DNA of 64,000 bases from Arthrobacter sp. Leaf337 (GTDB taxonomy: Bacteria; Actinomycetota; Actinomycetes; Actinomycetales; Micrococcaceae). The notes under the pieces are model-generated. The model saw only the letters and a program-made list of their open reading frames with translations, did no database searches and was not told the DNA's origin. The stretch is taken from NCBI RefSeq assembly GCF_001423745.1, contig NZ_LMPC01000028.1, positions 62,001 to 126,000 on the forward strand, written 5' to 3'. A program made the translations under genes and the position numbers. Shown in pieces: positions 41,569 to 50,068 of the stretch. How positions within the stretch are numbered: the first letter of the stretch is position 1; every line of letters begins with the position of its first letter.

Positions 41569-41976
41569 TCAGCCCAGTGAGGAGAGCAGTTCGGCGCAGG
41601 CGCGTTCACACCGCCGGCAGGCTTCGGCGCACAACTCACAGTGCCGGTGCATCGAGGCATGCTGACCGCACTCATCGGCACACGCCCGGCAAGCGGTACG
41701 GCACGCTTCGAGAACTGACCGGGTGATACCGGCGTCATCGTCCCTATCGCGGGAAAGGATCTTCCCGGTCGCGGCGCAGATGTCGACGCAGTCAAGATTG
41801 GTGCGGATGCACTTGGTGAGCTCAGATACCCCATCTTCATTCAGGCACGCGTCAGCGCACGCAGTGCAGGTTTGTGCGCATTCAAAGCATGCCTGGATGC
41901 ATTCAGCGAGCTTGGTCCTGTCGATGCTTCCGTAGTCCTTGGGGTGGGCGTGCAGCATGGACTGTACATGTGTCAT
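41569..41976 (-). CDS. Csp-type four-helix-bundle copper protein (copy 2)
   Basis: 135 residues, closely similar along its length to the protein at 3346: same KLAECIQACFECAQTCTACADACLNED block, CIRTNLDCVDICAATG, CRTACRACADECGQHASMHRHCELCAEACRRCERAC. No signal peptide. It is thus a second cytosolic Cu(I)-storage protein, carried as transposon cargo. Confidence 0.92.
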   Translation of the reverse strand: MTHVQSMLHAHPKDYGSIDRTKLAECIQACFECAQTCTACADACLNEDGVSELTKCIRTNLDCVDICAATGKILSRDRDDDAGITRSVLEACRTACRACADECGQHASMHRHCELCAEACRRCERACAELLSSLG

Positions 41977-42036
41977 TGGTTTCTCTTTCCAGGTCTAAAC
42001 GGCAGGGTCAATAACGTGAAACGCGGCGAACCGTGT

Positions 42037-42339
42037 CTACGTCCTGCTGATGGAAAGCCTGATCACTGTCAGCGCCGGCAAGTCCGGTTCCGGAGGCACG
42101 GCACCGGAAATTACCCGGTCTCCGTGCTGCTGACTCGTCACGGACGGCGGGTCCACAGCGCCGGTCCGGATCGGGGCCGGTTCACTGCGGGGGGCCTGGC
42201 GCCGTTCGCAGCTCAGGCTACTGCGCTCAACCGAGGTAAAGCCGGCCGCGACAATGGCACTGCGCAAGCGGCCGTGCGGAAAATCGCTGTTCAGGACGTT
42301 GGGCCCAAGATGTACCAGAAGTTGAGTGTGTGAATCCAT
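42037..42339 (-). CDS. Hypothetical protein with LSISRT C-terminus
   Basis: 100 residues. The C-terminal 60 residues (Cys, Pro-rich segment, then LPALTVIRLSISRT) parallel the tails of the DUF6153-like proteins at 807 and 6053. The N-terminal part lacks the expected membrane helix and instead reads MDSHTQLLVHLGPNVLNSDF. Either a divergent relative or a fusion produced by rearrangement. It lies 60 bp upstream of the Csp gene on the same strand, again a copper setting. Confidence 0.45.
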   Translation of the reverse strand: MDSHTQLLVHLGPNVLNSDFPHGRLRSAIVAAGFTSVERSSLSCERRQAPRSEPAPIRTGAVDPPSVTSQQHGDRVISGAVPPEPDLPALTVIRLSISRT

Positions 42340-42503
42340 TTTTTTGGCCCCGGAATGTTGGTCATACTCGGCTCCAATGAAGTGTGCTTGCCCGGGGTCC
42401 TCCGTCAGTCAGGGGTGATGTGGGGACCGATAGACTGGCTGGAGGTGAGCCGGGAAGTCTGGTCGGCACGTGATTTGTCGACCCATTGTTTAGGACACCT
42501 TTC

Positions 42504-43847
42504 ATGAATGAAAATCCGTCTGTTCCTCCGCGTTCCTCCGTTTTGGAACGGGGAAGCTACGGCGAAGTGCTGCGGGTCGGCGAGATCCTGCGGAAGGAGA
42601 CCGTTGGCGGCATTCTGCTGGTTGGGGCAGCGGTCATTGCCCTGATTTGGGCGAACTCCCCCGTTTCTGATAGTTACTTCGCGTTGCGCGACTTCCGTAT
42701 CGGGTATGAGCCGTGGCATCTCGAGCTCAGCTTGGGGGCGTGGGCTGCTGACGGGTTGCTGGCGATCTTCTTCTTCCTCGTGGGGCTGGAACTTAAACGT
42801 GAGTTCGTGGCCGGGGATCTCCGCGAATTCAGCAGGTCCGTGGTGCCTATTGCGGCGGCGGTCGGAGGTGTGGTGGTCCCGGCTGTTACTTATGCGCTGA
42901 TCAATTCCACCAGTCCTGAGACGCTGCGGGGATGGGCTATCCCTACGGCCACGGATATCGCTTTTGCCGTGGCTGTGTTGGCTATTATCGGTTCGCACCT
43001 GCCCAGTGCGCTGCGGATCTTCCTGCTGACGCTGGCCGTTGTCGATGACCTGATCGCAATCAGCATCATTGCGGTGTTCTACTCCAGCGACATCCAGGCC
43101 GGGCCGCTGCTGCTGGCACTGATCCCGCTGGCGGTTTATACCTTCCTGGCCCAGAAGTACCGCCGTTTCTTCGGCACCAGGCCCGCTGCGGCATGGCTGA
43201 TCCTTCTTCCCCTGGGCGTGACCACCTGGGCGTTGGTGCATGCCTCCGGTATACATGCCACGGTCGCCGGCGTCCTGCTGGGGTTCGCCGTCCCGGTGAT
43301 CCGGTCCCGGGCCGGCGGAGGCCCCTCCGCGGGGCCTGGCCTCTCCGAGATTTTCGAGCACCGGTTCCGGCCGATTTCCGCGGGCATCGCCGTGCCGGTC
43401 TTTGCGTTCTTTTCCGCCGGTGTCGCCGTGGGCGGCTGGGACGGCCTGGTCTCAGCCCTGACGGACCCCGTGGCCATCGGCATCATCGTGGCCTTGGTAC
43501 TGGGCAAACCGGCCGGGATCCTGGGCACCACCTGGCTCCTCACAAAGGCCACCAAAGCCTCCCTGGACCGGTCCCTCAAATGGATTGACGTGTTCGGGAT
43601 GTCCCTTTTGGCCGGGATCGGCTTCACGGTTTCGCTCCTCGTGGCGGAGCTGAGCTTCGGACCGGGTAGCGCCCATGATGACCACTCCAAGGTGGGGATC
43701 CTCGCCGCGTCGCTGCTGGCGGCCCTCCTGGCAGCGGCAGTGCTCGGAACCCGGAACCGCCAATACCGTGCCGTAGAAGCGGAAGAGTCCATCGATACTG
43801 ACCGGGACGGCATCCCTGACGTATACGACAAAGACCGCCGCCCATGA
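42504..43847 (+). CDS. nhaA: NhaA-type Na+/H+ antiporter
   Basis: 447 residues from the ATG at 42504 (AGGA upstream). About 11-12 membrane helices. NhaA hallmarks: GLELKREFVAGDL, WAIPTATDIAFAVAVLAIIG, LTLAVVDDLIAISIIAVFY (paired Asp for Na+/H+ exchange) and GIGFTVSLLVAELSF. The C-terminus has an unusual soluble tail ending DTDRDGIPDVYDKDRRP, a thrombospondin-type-3-like calcium motif. Expels Na+ at high pH or salt. A bidirectional terminator separates it from the convergent SulP gene. Confidence 0.94.
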   Translation: MNENPSVPPRSSVLERGSYGEVLRVGEILRKETVGGILLVGAAVIALIWANSPVSDSYFALRDFRIGYEPWHLELSLGAWAADGLLAIFFFLVGLELKREFVAGDLREFSRSVVPIAAAVGGVVVPAVTYALINSTSPETLRGWAIPTATDIAFAVAVLAIIGSHLPSALRIFLLTLAVVDDLIAISIIAVFYSSDIQAGPLLLALIPLAVYTFLAQKYRRFFGTRPAAAWLILLPLGVTTWALVHASGIHATVAGVLLGFAVPVIRSRAGGGPSAGPGLSEIFEHRFRPISAGIAVPVFAFFSAGVAVGGWDGLVSALTDPVAIGIIVALVLGKPAGILGTTWLLTKATKASLDRSLKWIDVFGMSLLAGIGFTVSLLVAELSFGPGSAHDDHSKVGILAASLLAALLAAAVLGTRNRQYRAVEAEESIDTDRDGIPDVYDKDRRP

Positions 43848-43864
43848 CCTGACCCGACCCAAAA

Positions 43865-43907
43865 ACGGAGGGGCCCTTCACCGGCTCTACGGCAGGGGAC
43901 CCTCCGT
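43865..43907. terminator. Bidirectional terminator between nhaA and sulP genes
   Basis: ACGGAGGG (43865-43872) pairs with CCCTCCGT (43900-43907) around a GC-rich loop, midway between two convergent stop codons. It is preceded by AAAAA on the plus strand, giving a T-run for the minus-strand transcript. Confidence 0.65.
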
Positions 43908-43928
43908 TGGGTTTGGGCGGACCACGGA

Positions 43929-45455
43929 TCAGTGGCCGGCGCCGAGTTTCCCGCCAAGTCGTTCGCGCATCAGGGTGCTGGCATCGTTCAGACCGATGAT
44001 TTTCACGTCCGTGCCGTGGCGGCGGTACTTCTCGGTGATCGCGTCCAAGGCCGCAATAGTGGAGGCGTCCCAGAGGTGCGAGGCGTACATGTCGATCACC
44101 ACCTGCTCAGGGTCCATCGCGTATTCGAACTGGGTGTAGAGGTCGTTGGAGGAGGCGAAGAACAGCTCCCCGTCCACCACGTAGGTGGCGGTCTCGTGCC
44201 CGTCGACGTTTCTCACGGTCCGCTCGACGGTGACGAAGTGCGCCACGCGGCGGGCGAAGAGGACCATCGCGACCAGGACGCCGACGCCGACGCCGATGGC
44301 TAGGTTGTGCGTGGCGACCACCACGATGACCGTGGCGATCATGACCAGGGTTTCGCTCTTGGGCATCATTCGCAGGGTGCGGGGGTGGATGCTGTGCCAG
44401 TCGAACGTGGCCCAGGAAACGAAGATCATTACCGCGACCAGGGCGGCCATCGGGATCACGGAGACGACGTCCCCGAGCGCCACGACGAGGATGAGCAGGA
44501 AGACGCCGGCCAGGAAGGTGGAGATCCGGGTGCGGGCGCCGGATGCTTTGACGTTGATCATGGTCTGGCCGATCATGGCGCAGCCGCCCATGCCGCCGGT
44601 GAACCCGGTGACAATGTTTGCCACGCCCTGGCCCCAGGCCTCGCGTGACTTGTGGGAGCGGGTGTCGGTGACGTCGTCCACGAGCTTGGCGGTCATCAGG
44701 GATTCGAGCAGGCCTACGAACGCCATGGCGAGGGCGAACGGGAAGATGATCTGGAAGGTTTCCAGGCTGAACGGGACGTTCGGGATGAACAGGGTGGGCA
44801 GGGATTCGGGCAGGTCGCCCTTGTCGCCCACGGTGGGGACAGCCACGGAGGCGAGGACCGTGATGAGTGTCAGGACGACGATGGCGATCAGCGGGGCCGG
44901 CACTGCCCGGGTCAGCTTCGGCAGTCCGAAGACGATTACAAGCCCCAATGCCACCAACGGATAGACCAGCCACGGTACATTGATCAGTTCGGGGACCTGG
45001 GACATGAAAATCAGGATGGCCAGGGCGTTGACGAAGCCCACCATCACCGAGCGCGGGATGAAGCGCATTAGCTTCGCCACCCCGGACAGTCCCAGGATGA
45101 TCTGGAAGACGCCGGCGAGGATGACGGCGGCGATGAAGTAATCCACGCCGTGGGACTTCACCAGCGGCGCGATGACCAGGGCGATCGCACCGGTGGCAGC
45201 CGAGATCATGGCCGGACGGCCGCCGACGAAGGCGATCGTCACGGCCATGGTGAAGGAGGCGAACAGGCCGAGCCGCGGGTCGACGCCGGCGATGATCGAG
45301 AAGGCGATCGCTTCCGGGATCAGGGCCAGGGCGACGACCAGTCCGGCGAGGATTTCGGTCTTGAGTCGGCGCGGGGACTTGAGTGTTTCCCGGACAGACT
45401 GCAGCTGTTCAGGGGTATAGGAGGCGGGGGTATCCCCGGCGGTTTTGACGGCCAT
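43929..45455 (-). CDS. SulP-family anion transporter with STAS domain
   Basis: 508 residues. Sulfate_transp membrane part (about 30-400; TEILAGLVVALALIPEAIAFSIIAGVDPRLGLFASF is the SulP signature, later GGMGGCAMIGQTMINVKASGARTR) with 10-12 helices, and a C-terminal STAS domain (about 420-500, YVVDGELFFASSNDLYTQFEYAMDPEQVVIDMYASHLWDASTIAALDAI). Likely sulfate or bicarbonate uptake. GGAGCC before the ATG. It diverges from a MerR gene, with a dyad operator in between. Confidence 0.93.
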   Translation of the reverse strand: MAVKTAGDTPASYTPEQLQSVRETLKSPRRLKTEILAGLVVALALIPEAIAFSIIAGVDPRLGLFASFTMAVTIAFVGGRPAMISAATGAIALVIAPLVKSHGVDYFIAAVILAGVFQIILGLSGVAKLMRFIPRSVMVGFVNALAILIFMSQVPELINVPWLVYPLVALGLVIVFGLPKLTRAVPAPLIAIVVLTLITVLASVAVPTVGDKGDLPESLPTLFIPNVPFSLETFQIIFPFALAMAFVGLLESLMTAKLVDDVTDTRSHKSREAWGQGVANIVTGFTGGMGGCAMIGQTMINVKASGARTRISTFLAGVFLLILVVALGDVVSVIPMAALVAVMIFVSWATFDWHSIHPRTLRMMPKSETLVMIATVIVVVATHNLAIGVGVGVLVAMVLFARRVAHFVTVERTVRNVDGHETATYVVDGELFFASSNDLYTQFEYAMDPEQVVIDMYASHLWDASTIAALDAITEKYRRHGTDVKIIGLNDASTLMRERLGGKLGAGH

Positions 45456-45580
45456 CGCTGGCTCCGTTCATGGTCAGGAAGACGCAGGGCATGCGGCTTC
45501 TCTTTTCGAAGAATGAAGGGGGCGCAGCTCCGCGCCGGGAAAGCGGGAACTACCCTTGAAGGTCTCACCGCTCACCAAAA

Positions 45581-45606
45581 ACTCTACCCTAACGTGATGG
45601 TAGAGT
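45581..45606. promoter_or_regulatory. Dyad operator between sulP and MerR genes
   Basis: ACTCTACC-N10-GGTAGAGT, perfect 8-bp arms, between the divergent SulP and MerR-family genes. Its position, 30 bp before the regulator ATG, fits binding by that MerR protein to control itself and perhaps the transporter. Confidence 0.65.
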
Positions 45607-45635
45607 TTGAACCTAAGCAGCACGGAGGCCCCCTG

Positions 45636-46010
45636 ATGACAGCAAAGACGACCATGCACATTGGTGACCTGGCACAACGGACGGGCCTGTCACTGCGGAC
45701 CATCCGGCACTACGACGACGTCGGGCTCCTCCCGGCCACGGCACGCACTGACGGGGGCTTCCGTGTCTATTCAGAAGACGACTTCGAACGCCTCATGGTC
45801 ATCAAACAGATGAAACCGCTGGGATTCTCGCTGGAGGAAATGGCCGAAATCCTCAGCATCCTGGCCTCAAGCGAGGCCACGGGCACCCCGGCAGAAGCGG
45901 GCGCCAGACTCTCCGGGTTCCTGGAGAAAGCGGTCCATCAACGGGCCAAGATGGCCCGTAACCTGGCCCAGGCAGACGAGTTCATCCAGAGGCTCAACGC
46001 ACAGCCCTGA
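45636..46010 (+). CDS. MerR-family regulator
   Basis: 124 residues from the ATG at 45636 with GGAGG seven bases upstream. N-terminal winged helix MHIGDLAQRTGLSLRTIRHYDDVGLLPATARTDGGFRVYSEDDFERLMVIKQMKPLGFSLEEMAEIL, then a dimerisation coiled coil. No cysteines in the effector region, so not a thiol metal sensor of the MerR/CueR type. Divergent from the SulP transporter and probably its regulator. Confidence 0.88.
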   Translation: MTAKTTMHIGDLAQRTGLSLRTIRHYDDVGLLPATARTDGGFRVYSEDDFERLMVIKQMKPLGFSLEEMAEILSILASSEATGTPAEAGARLSGFLEKAVHQRAKMARNLAQADEFIQRLNAQP

Positions 46011-46276
46011 GATGCCATTGCCTCCAGCCCACCGATTTCGCGGAACAGTGGCGTCCGCTGGGTGCTGGCGCCGCACCGGACCGTTGCCGAAGGGCGCGAC
46101 CAGACTGGGACCCCTAAGCTACGACGGCTACCGGCCAGTCGCCGCATCCGGTCCCGGCCGCACCCGTGTGCGGTCCACCGGTGCCATCGAAACCTTTCAC
46201 AGCCAACGAACACCCGGTTTATGGAAGAGCAGCTCTGGTCGGAGCTGCCGGGCCGCCCTCGCCGTAGGCTTGGACA

Positions 46277-47395
46277 GTGAGCGAGACTCGAGTGGTCCAA
46301 ACACGCCTGGGTCCTGTGGAAGTCATGTACAGGTCCGGGGACAAGCCGGCTGTGTTGTTCTTCCCGGGAGGTCATTGCTCTGCGGCCAGCGATTGCGGTT
46401 GGAGTCTGTACACGTCAGAAGGGCACGGGATGCTGGCGTTCTCGCGCCCTGGCTATGGGAACACGGACGTGGGACCCCTGAATGCCGCCGAGTTTGTTCC
46501 CGCGGTGGCTGAGTGTTGCCAGGAACTGGGCATCGACCAGACCGTAGCGGCCGTTGGGGTCTCCTTCGGTGGCATGCAGGCCCTTCACGCCGCATTGTCC
46601 CTACCGGAATTGGTGCCTCGACTGGTCCTGCACAGCTGCGCCCCTTCGACGCTCCCGTACCCGGAGACCCGCCTCGAGTCAGTCTTCGGCCCATTGGCTT
46701 TCTCTCCGGCCCTGGAGGGCCTCACCTGGGCGATGGTGGCATGTTCCATCAGGTCCGATGCCGGGCTACGTCGGATGGTCGGCGCACTGTCCAAGACACC
46801 GGTGGCCGAGTGGTGGGACACCTGGTCCGTGGAGGACAAGGGTCGGGCGCGGGCGCTGTTCCGGACGATGCGCTCCGGGACCGGGTTCGTGAATGACCTC
46901 CAGCAGGCCCGGCCGGACCGCGCGGCGTACCGCCGGCTGGTCCAAACCCGGACCACCTGTCCGACGTTGGTGACCGCCTCGCGCCGGGATGCCGGTGTTG
47001 CTTTCGCCCACGCGCAGGATTATGCGGACACTATCCCCGGGGCCGTGCTCGTCGAACTGTCAGCGCCCAGCCATCTGTTCTGGCTCGGACCGGCCCGGGA
47101 AGAAGCCCAGGCAGCCGTCACCGACTTCATGGCATCCAGGTGCCTGACCAACTCCTTGCCCATGCACAGCCCATTAGGCAGTCAAGTCACGCCGTCGAAG
47201 GGAATAGGCGGCCAGGCCTGCCAGGGCGGCCGCAATGGCCGCCAGTGCCAGCGCCCCGCCGGGGTCGAAAGGTTCCACGGGCATGGCCGGGGAGTGCCGG
47301 AACGGACTCACGTCCTGCAGCCACACCGGCAGGCCGAAGAGCTCCCCGAATTCGCCCAGTACAAGTCCTGTGGCCAGCATTCCCCAACCCAGTAA
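46277..47395 (+). CDS. Alpha/beta hydrolase with 3' antisense overlap
   Basis: 372 residues as open frame; the real fold spans about residues 5-285. LFFPGGHCSAASDCGW (oxyanion), AVGVSFGGMQALHAAL (nucleophile elbow GxSxGG), a late Asp in TASRRDAG and PSHLFW with the His. After about residue 285 the frame continues for 220 bp as the complement of the ABC permease gene 3' end, with Arg/Gly/Gln-rich composition, so the native stop is probably lost. GTG start with a weak ribosome binding site. Confidence 0.75.
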   Translation: MSETRVVQTRLGPVEVMYRSGDKPAVLFFPGGHCSAASDCGWSLYTSEGHGMLAFSRPGYGNTDVGPLNAAEFVPAVAECCQELGIDQTVAAVGVSFGGMQALHAALSLPELVPRLVLHSCAPSTLPYPETRLESVFGPLAFSPALEGLTWAMVACSIRSDAGLRRMVGALSKTPVAEWWDTWSVEDKGRARALFRTMRSGTGFVNDLQQARPDRAAYRRLVQTRTTCPTLVTASRRDAGVAFAHAQDYADTIPGAVLVELSAPSHLFWLGPAREEAQAAVTDFMASRCLTNSLPMHSPLGSQVTPSKGIGGQACQGGRNGRQCQRPAGVERFHGHGRGVPERTHVLQPHRQAEELPEFAQYKSCGQHSPTQ

Positions 47396-48796
47396 GACAC
47401 TGAGGCGCGGTGCGGCGGCGAAGACCACAGCGGCGGCGGCGAGGAAAACGAGGGCGGCCGGGATGTGGGCCATCGCTGCCGGCACCAGAGACATGGCAGG
47501 TCCGCTGGACGTGCCGGAGAGTCCCAGTCCGATCGCGGCCGTGACCCCTGCCGTTCCGGAGACACCAACCGCTGAGGCGGCGGCGATCAACAGGTTCGCG
47601 CCGAGCCACCGGGCCCGGGTTGCCGGCGCGGCGAGCAGGGCTTCTGCCCTGCCTTCGGTCTCTTCTGCGCGCATCCGCAGCACCGCCTGAATGCCTGCAG
47701 CGGCCGCGAACACCCCGGCCACGCCGAGCAGGGCCGTGACGAACACATCAATGAGTCCGGCCTGGCCGCCCGGCACGAGCCGGGAAATGAGTTCCTTCAA
47801 CGGCGCCACACTGGACACCGTTTCGGAAACCAAGGGGCCGAGAGCGCCAGCCACCGCGCCCAGGACCGCGGCCCCGACGCACCATCCGGCCAGGGTGGAA
47901 CGCTGCAGGCGCCAGGCCAAACCCACGAACGATGTGCCCCCGGCCCCGGCCCGTTCCCTGCCGTCACGCTGGGGCAGCAGGCTGGCGCCCACATCCCGCC
48001 GTCGCCGGATCAGCACTGCAGCGGCTGCCAGGACCAGCGCAGCAGCGAGAAGGACCAGTAGCGCGGACAGGTCCGGACTGGTGAACGGCCGTACCCGCTG
48101 GCCCCAGCCGATGGGCGACAGGAGCGAGGGCCAAGCACTGCCCACGTGCAGCAGGTCCGCCGCCGGTGCCCCCAGCGCGTCCCCGACACCCCGGAGCAGA
48201 TACGCGGCCCCGACCAGGCCGGCAGCAGCACCGTTCGCGCTCCTTCCCGAGGGCAGGACCTGGGCGACGGCCGCGGCCAAGCCGACAAAGAAGACACCGA
48301 CGGCACCGACAGCGGCACCGGCCCCCACTGCGCCGGGAACCGGAAGCCCGGCGGCGACGAAACCGGCGGCGAGAAACATGGCCAGGAGCATGTTCGCGGC
48401 CGCGCCCAGCAGAAGCGTCGCTGCCAGGGACGCTGCCCGCGGGAGCGGGACCGAGCCGAGGAGTTCGGCCCGGCCAAGCTCTTCGTCGGTGCGGGTGTGC
48501 CGTACCACCAGGAAAGTGCTCATCAGTCCGGCCAGGACGGCAGTGAACGCAAAGCCCTGGAAGAACACGACCGCCCCGACACCGGTGCCGTCGGGCAGTC
48601 CGCGGAGGAAAAGAAACGCCGGGTTCGATGCGGCCAGGGTCAGGATCGCTGCCTGCGAGGGCTCGTCACCGAATTGCGTGACAACGGCGCTGGAGGTCGC
48701 AAAGCCGAGTAGGGCGATGCCCAGGATCCAGACCGGCAGCGTCACCCGGTCCCTGCGGGCCTGGAACAAAAACAGCCGCAGCACGCCGGACATCAC
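47174..48796 (-). CDS. ABC exporter permease, polyketide/antibiotic type
   Basis: 540 residues with about 12 membrane helices in two similar halves, each starting with an amphipathic N-terminus (FLFQARRDRVTLPVWILGIALLGF; VGLAWRLQRSTLAGWCVGAAVLG). This is the layout of the large 'polyketide antibiotic exporter' permeases of actinobacteria, paired with one ATPase. The start overlaps the ATPase stop by four bases (ATGA). Exported compound unknown. Confidence 0.88.
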   Translation of the reverse strand: MMSGVLRLFLFQARRDRVTLPVWILGIALLGFATSSAVVTQFGDEPSQAAILTLAASNPAFLFLRGLPDGTGVGAVVFFQGFAFTAVLAGLMSTFLVVRHTRTDEELGRAELLGSVPLPRAASLAATLLLGAAANMLLAMFLAAGFVAAGLPVPGAVGAGAAVGAVGVFFVGLAAAVAQVLPSGRSANGAAAGLVGAAYLLRGVGDALGAPAADLLHVGSAWPSLLSPIGWGQRVRPFTSPDLSALLVLLAAALVLAAAAVLIRRRRDVGASLLPQRDGRERAGAGGTSFVGLAWRLQRSTLAGWCVGAAVLGAVAGALGPLVSETVSSVAPLKELISRLVPGGQAGLIDVFVTALLGVAGVFAAAAGIQAVLRMRAEETEGRAEALLAAPATRARWLGANLLIAAASAVGVSGTAGVTAAIGLGLSGTSSGPAMSLVPAAMAHIPAALVFLAAAAVVFAAAPRLSVLLGWGMLATGLVLGEFGELFGLPVWLQDVSPFRHSPAMPVEPFDPGGALALAAIAAALAGLAAYSLRRRDLTA

Positions 48797-49707
48797 CGCG
48801 CCTCGCTTTCGGTGCGGTCACTGTAGTGGCGCAGGAACAAGGACTCCAGCGAAGGCGGTGCGACGCTGAGTCCGCTGATCCCCGGCTCGGCGATGCCGGC
48901 CAGGACAGCACCGAGATCCGCGGCATCGGCGTCAAACTCGGCAACGGCGCCGTCAATGCTGATCTCGTGCATACCGGGCAGCGCCGCCAGGCGCGCCGGC
49001 TCGGACAGTCCGATGACCCGGAAATGCGTGCGTTTCAGGTGCCGGAGTTCACCCAGGGTCCCGGTCTCGACCGCGGTACCGGACCGGATGATGGTGATCC
49101 GGTCACAGAGCTGTTCGACTTCGCTAAGAATGTGGCTGGAAAGCAGGACGGTCGCCCCGCCCCTGCTGACACGTTCAATGTGGCGGCGGAACACGGCATC
49201 CATCACCGGGTCCAGGCCGGCGCTGGGCTCATCCAGCAAGTACAACCGGGCAGGGCGGGCGAACGCGGCGATCAGGGCGACCTTCTGCCGGTTGCCTTTC
49301 GAGTAGGTCCGGGCCTTCTTCCGCGGGTCGAACTCAAACTCCTCGATGAGCTCCCGGCGCAGATTCCCGTCGGCGCCGCCGCGCAGGCCGGTGAGCAGAT
49401 CGATGACTTCCCCGCCGGAAAGGTTCGGCCACAGACTCACATCCCCCGGGACGTAGGCAATGTCCCGGTGCGTGGCGACAGGATCAGCCCAGGGATCCAG
49501 ACCGAACACCCGTGCCGTGCCGGCGGTGGGGCGGATCAGGCCCAGAAGAACCCTCAGGGTGGTGGATTTCCCCGCACCGTTGGGGCCAAGAAAACCGTGG
49601 ATTTCACCGGCGGCGACGCTCAGATTCAGGCCGTCCAAGGCCCGCGTCCTGCCGAAATTCTTAACAAGACCCAGGGTCTCGATGACAGGTTGTGTTGCTG
49701 CACTCAT
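48793..49707 (-). CDS. ABC exporter ATP-binding protein
   Basis: 304 residues from the ATG at 49705-49707. Walker A GPNGAGKST (41-49), Q-loop region, signature YSKGNRQKVALIAAFA (ABC motif with SKGN in place of LSGGQ), Walker B LYLLDEPSAGLD, switch His in LLSSHIL, then a C-terminal domain of about 85 residues typical of DrrA-like ATPases. GAGGAG upstream. The 5' region (49701-49846) is duplicated almost exactly at 55661-55805 in front of a ruined copy of the same gene. Confidence 0.92.
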   Translation of the reverse strand: MSAATQPVIETLGLVKNFGRTRALDGLNLSVAAGEIHGFLGPNGAGKSTTLRVLLGLIRPTAGTARVFGLDPWADPVATHRDIAYVPGDVSLWPNLSGGEVIDLLTGLRGGADGNLRRELIEEFEFDPRKKARTYSKGNRQKVALIAAFARPARLYLLDEPSAGLDPVMDAVFRRHIERVSRGGATVLLSSHILSEVEQLCDRITIIRSGTAVETGTLGELRHLKRTHFRVIGLSEPARLAALPGMHEISIDGAVAEFDADAADLGAVLAGIAEPGISGLSVAPPSLESLFLRHYSDRTESEAR

Positions 49708-49846
49708 GAGCCGGCCGCTCCTCAGGTCATCACGCGAACACCCGAGGCGGTCGCCGAGGGCGTTCCGCAGGCATTGCCCACGGGCCGACCAGGCTTCCCG
49801 GCTCTCCGATCCACAGCATACAAGCACCCGAACCGACGAGGAAGAC
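49701..49846. repeat. 146-bp direct repeat, copy A (5' of ABC ATPase)
   Basis: Covers the start codon and upstream region of the ABC ATPase gene. It matches 55661-55805 with about five differences including one single-base deletion. It contains the ribosome binding site and a probable promoter on the minus strand (TATGCT). Confidence 0.85.
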
Positions 49847-50068
49847 CTTCACACCCCCTCCGGCCCGGAGGTGTGCGCAACACGCGGGCCGCACCCCGAC
49901 AGGGTCCAGTGCCCGCCGAAACCGGAGGTGTTAAGGATTCGTAAAGACTGCCCCTTAGCCGGCGGTGCGCCGGATTTCCGGTGTTACGCTCCGTGATGTT
50001 CTCGGCAGTCCGTCCGGGTCCCGGACCAGGGCGCGCAGCGCTGTCCGACGAGCGGAAAGGACCATCCG

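Noticed and set aside
44107..44973. Long frame antisense/out of frame with the SulP gene
   Set aside because: His/Arg/Pro-rich product without domain; the SulP frame is clearly the real one.
49950..50068. Possible c-di-AMP (ydaO-type) riboswitch before the APC/TrkH genes
   Set aside because: Context fits K+ transport, but none of the conserved ydaO blocks could be recognised by eye.
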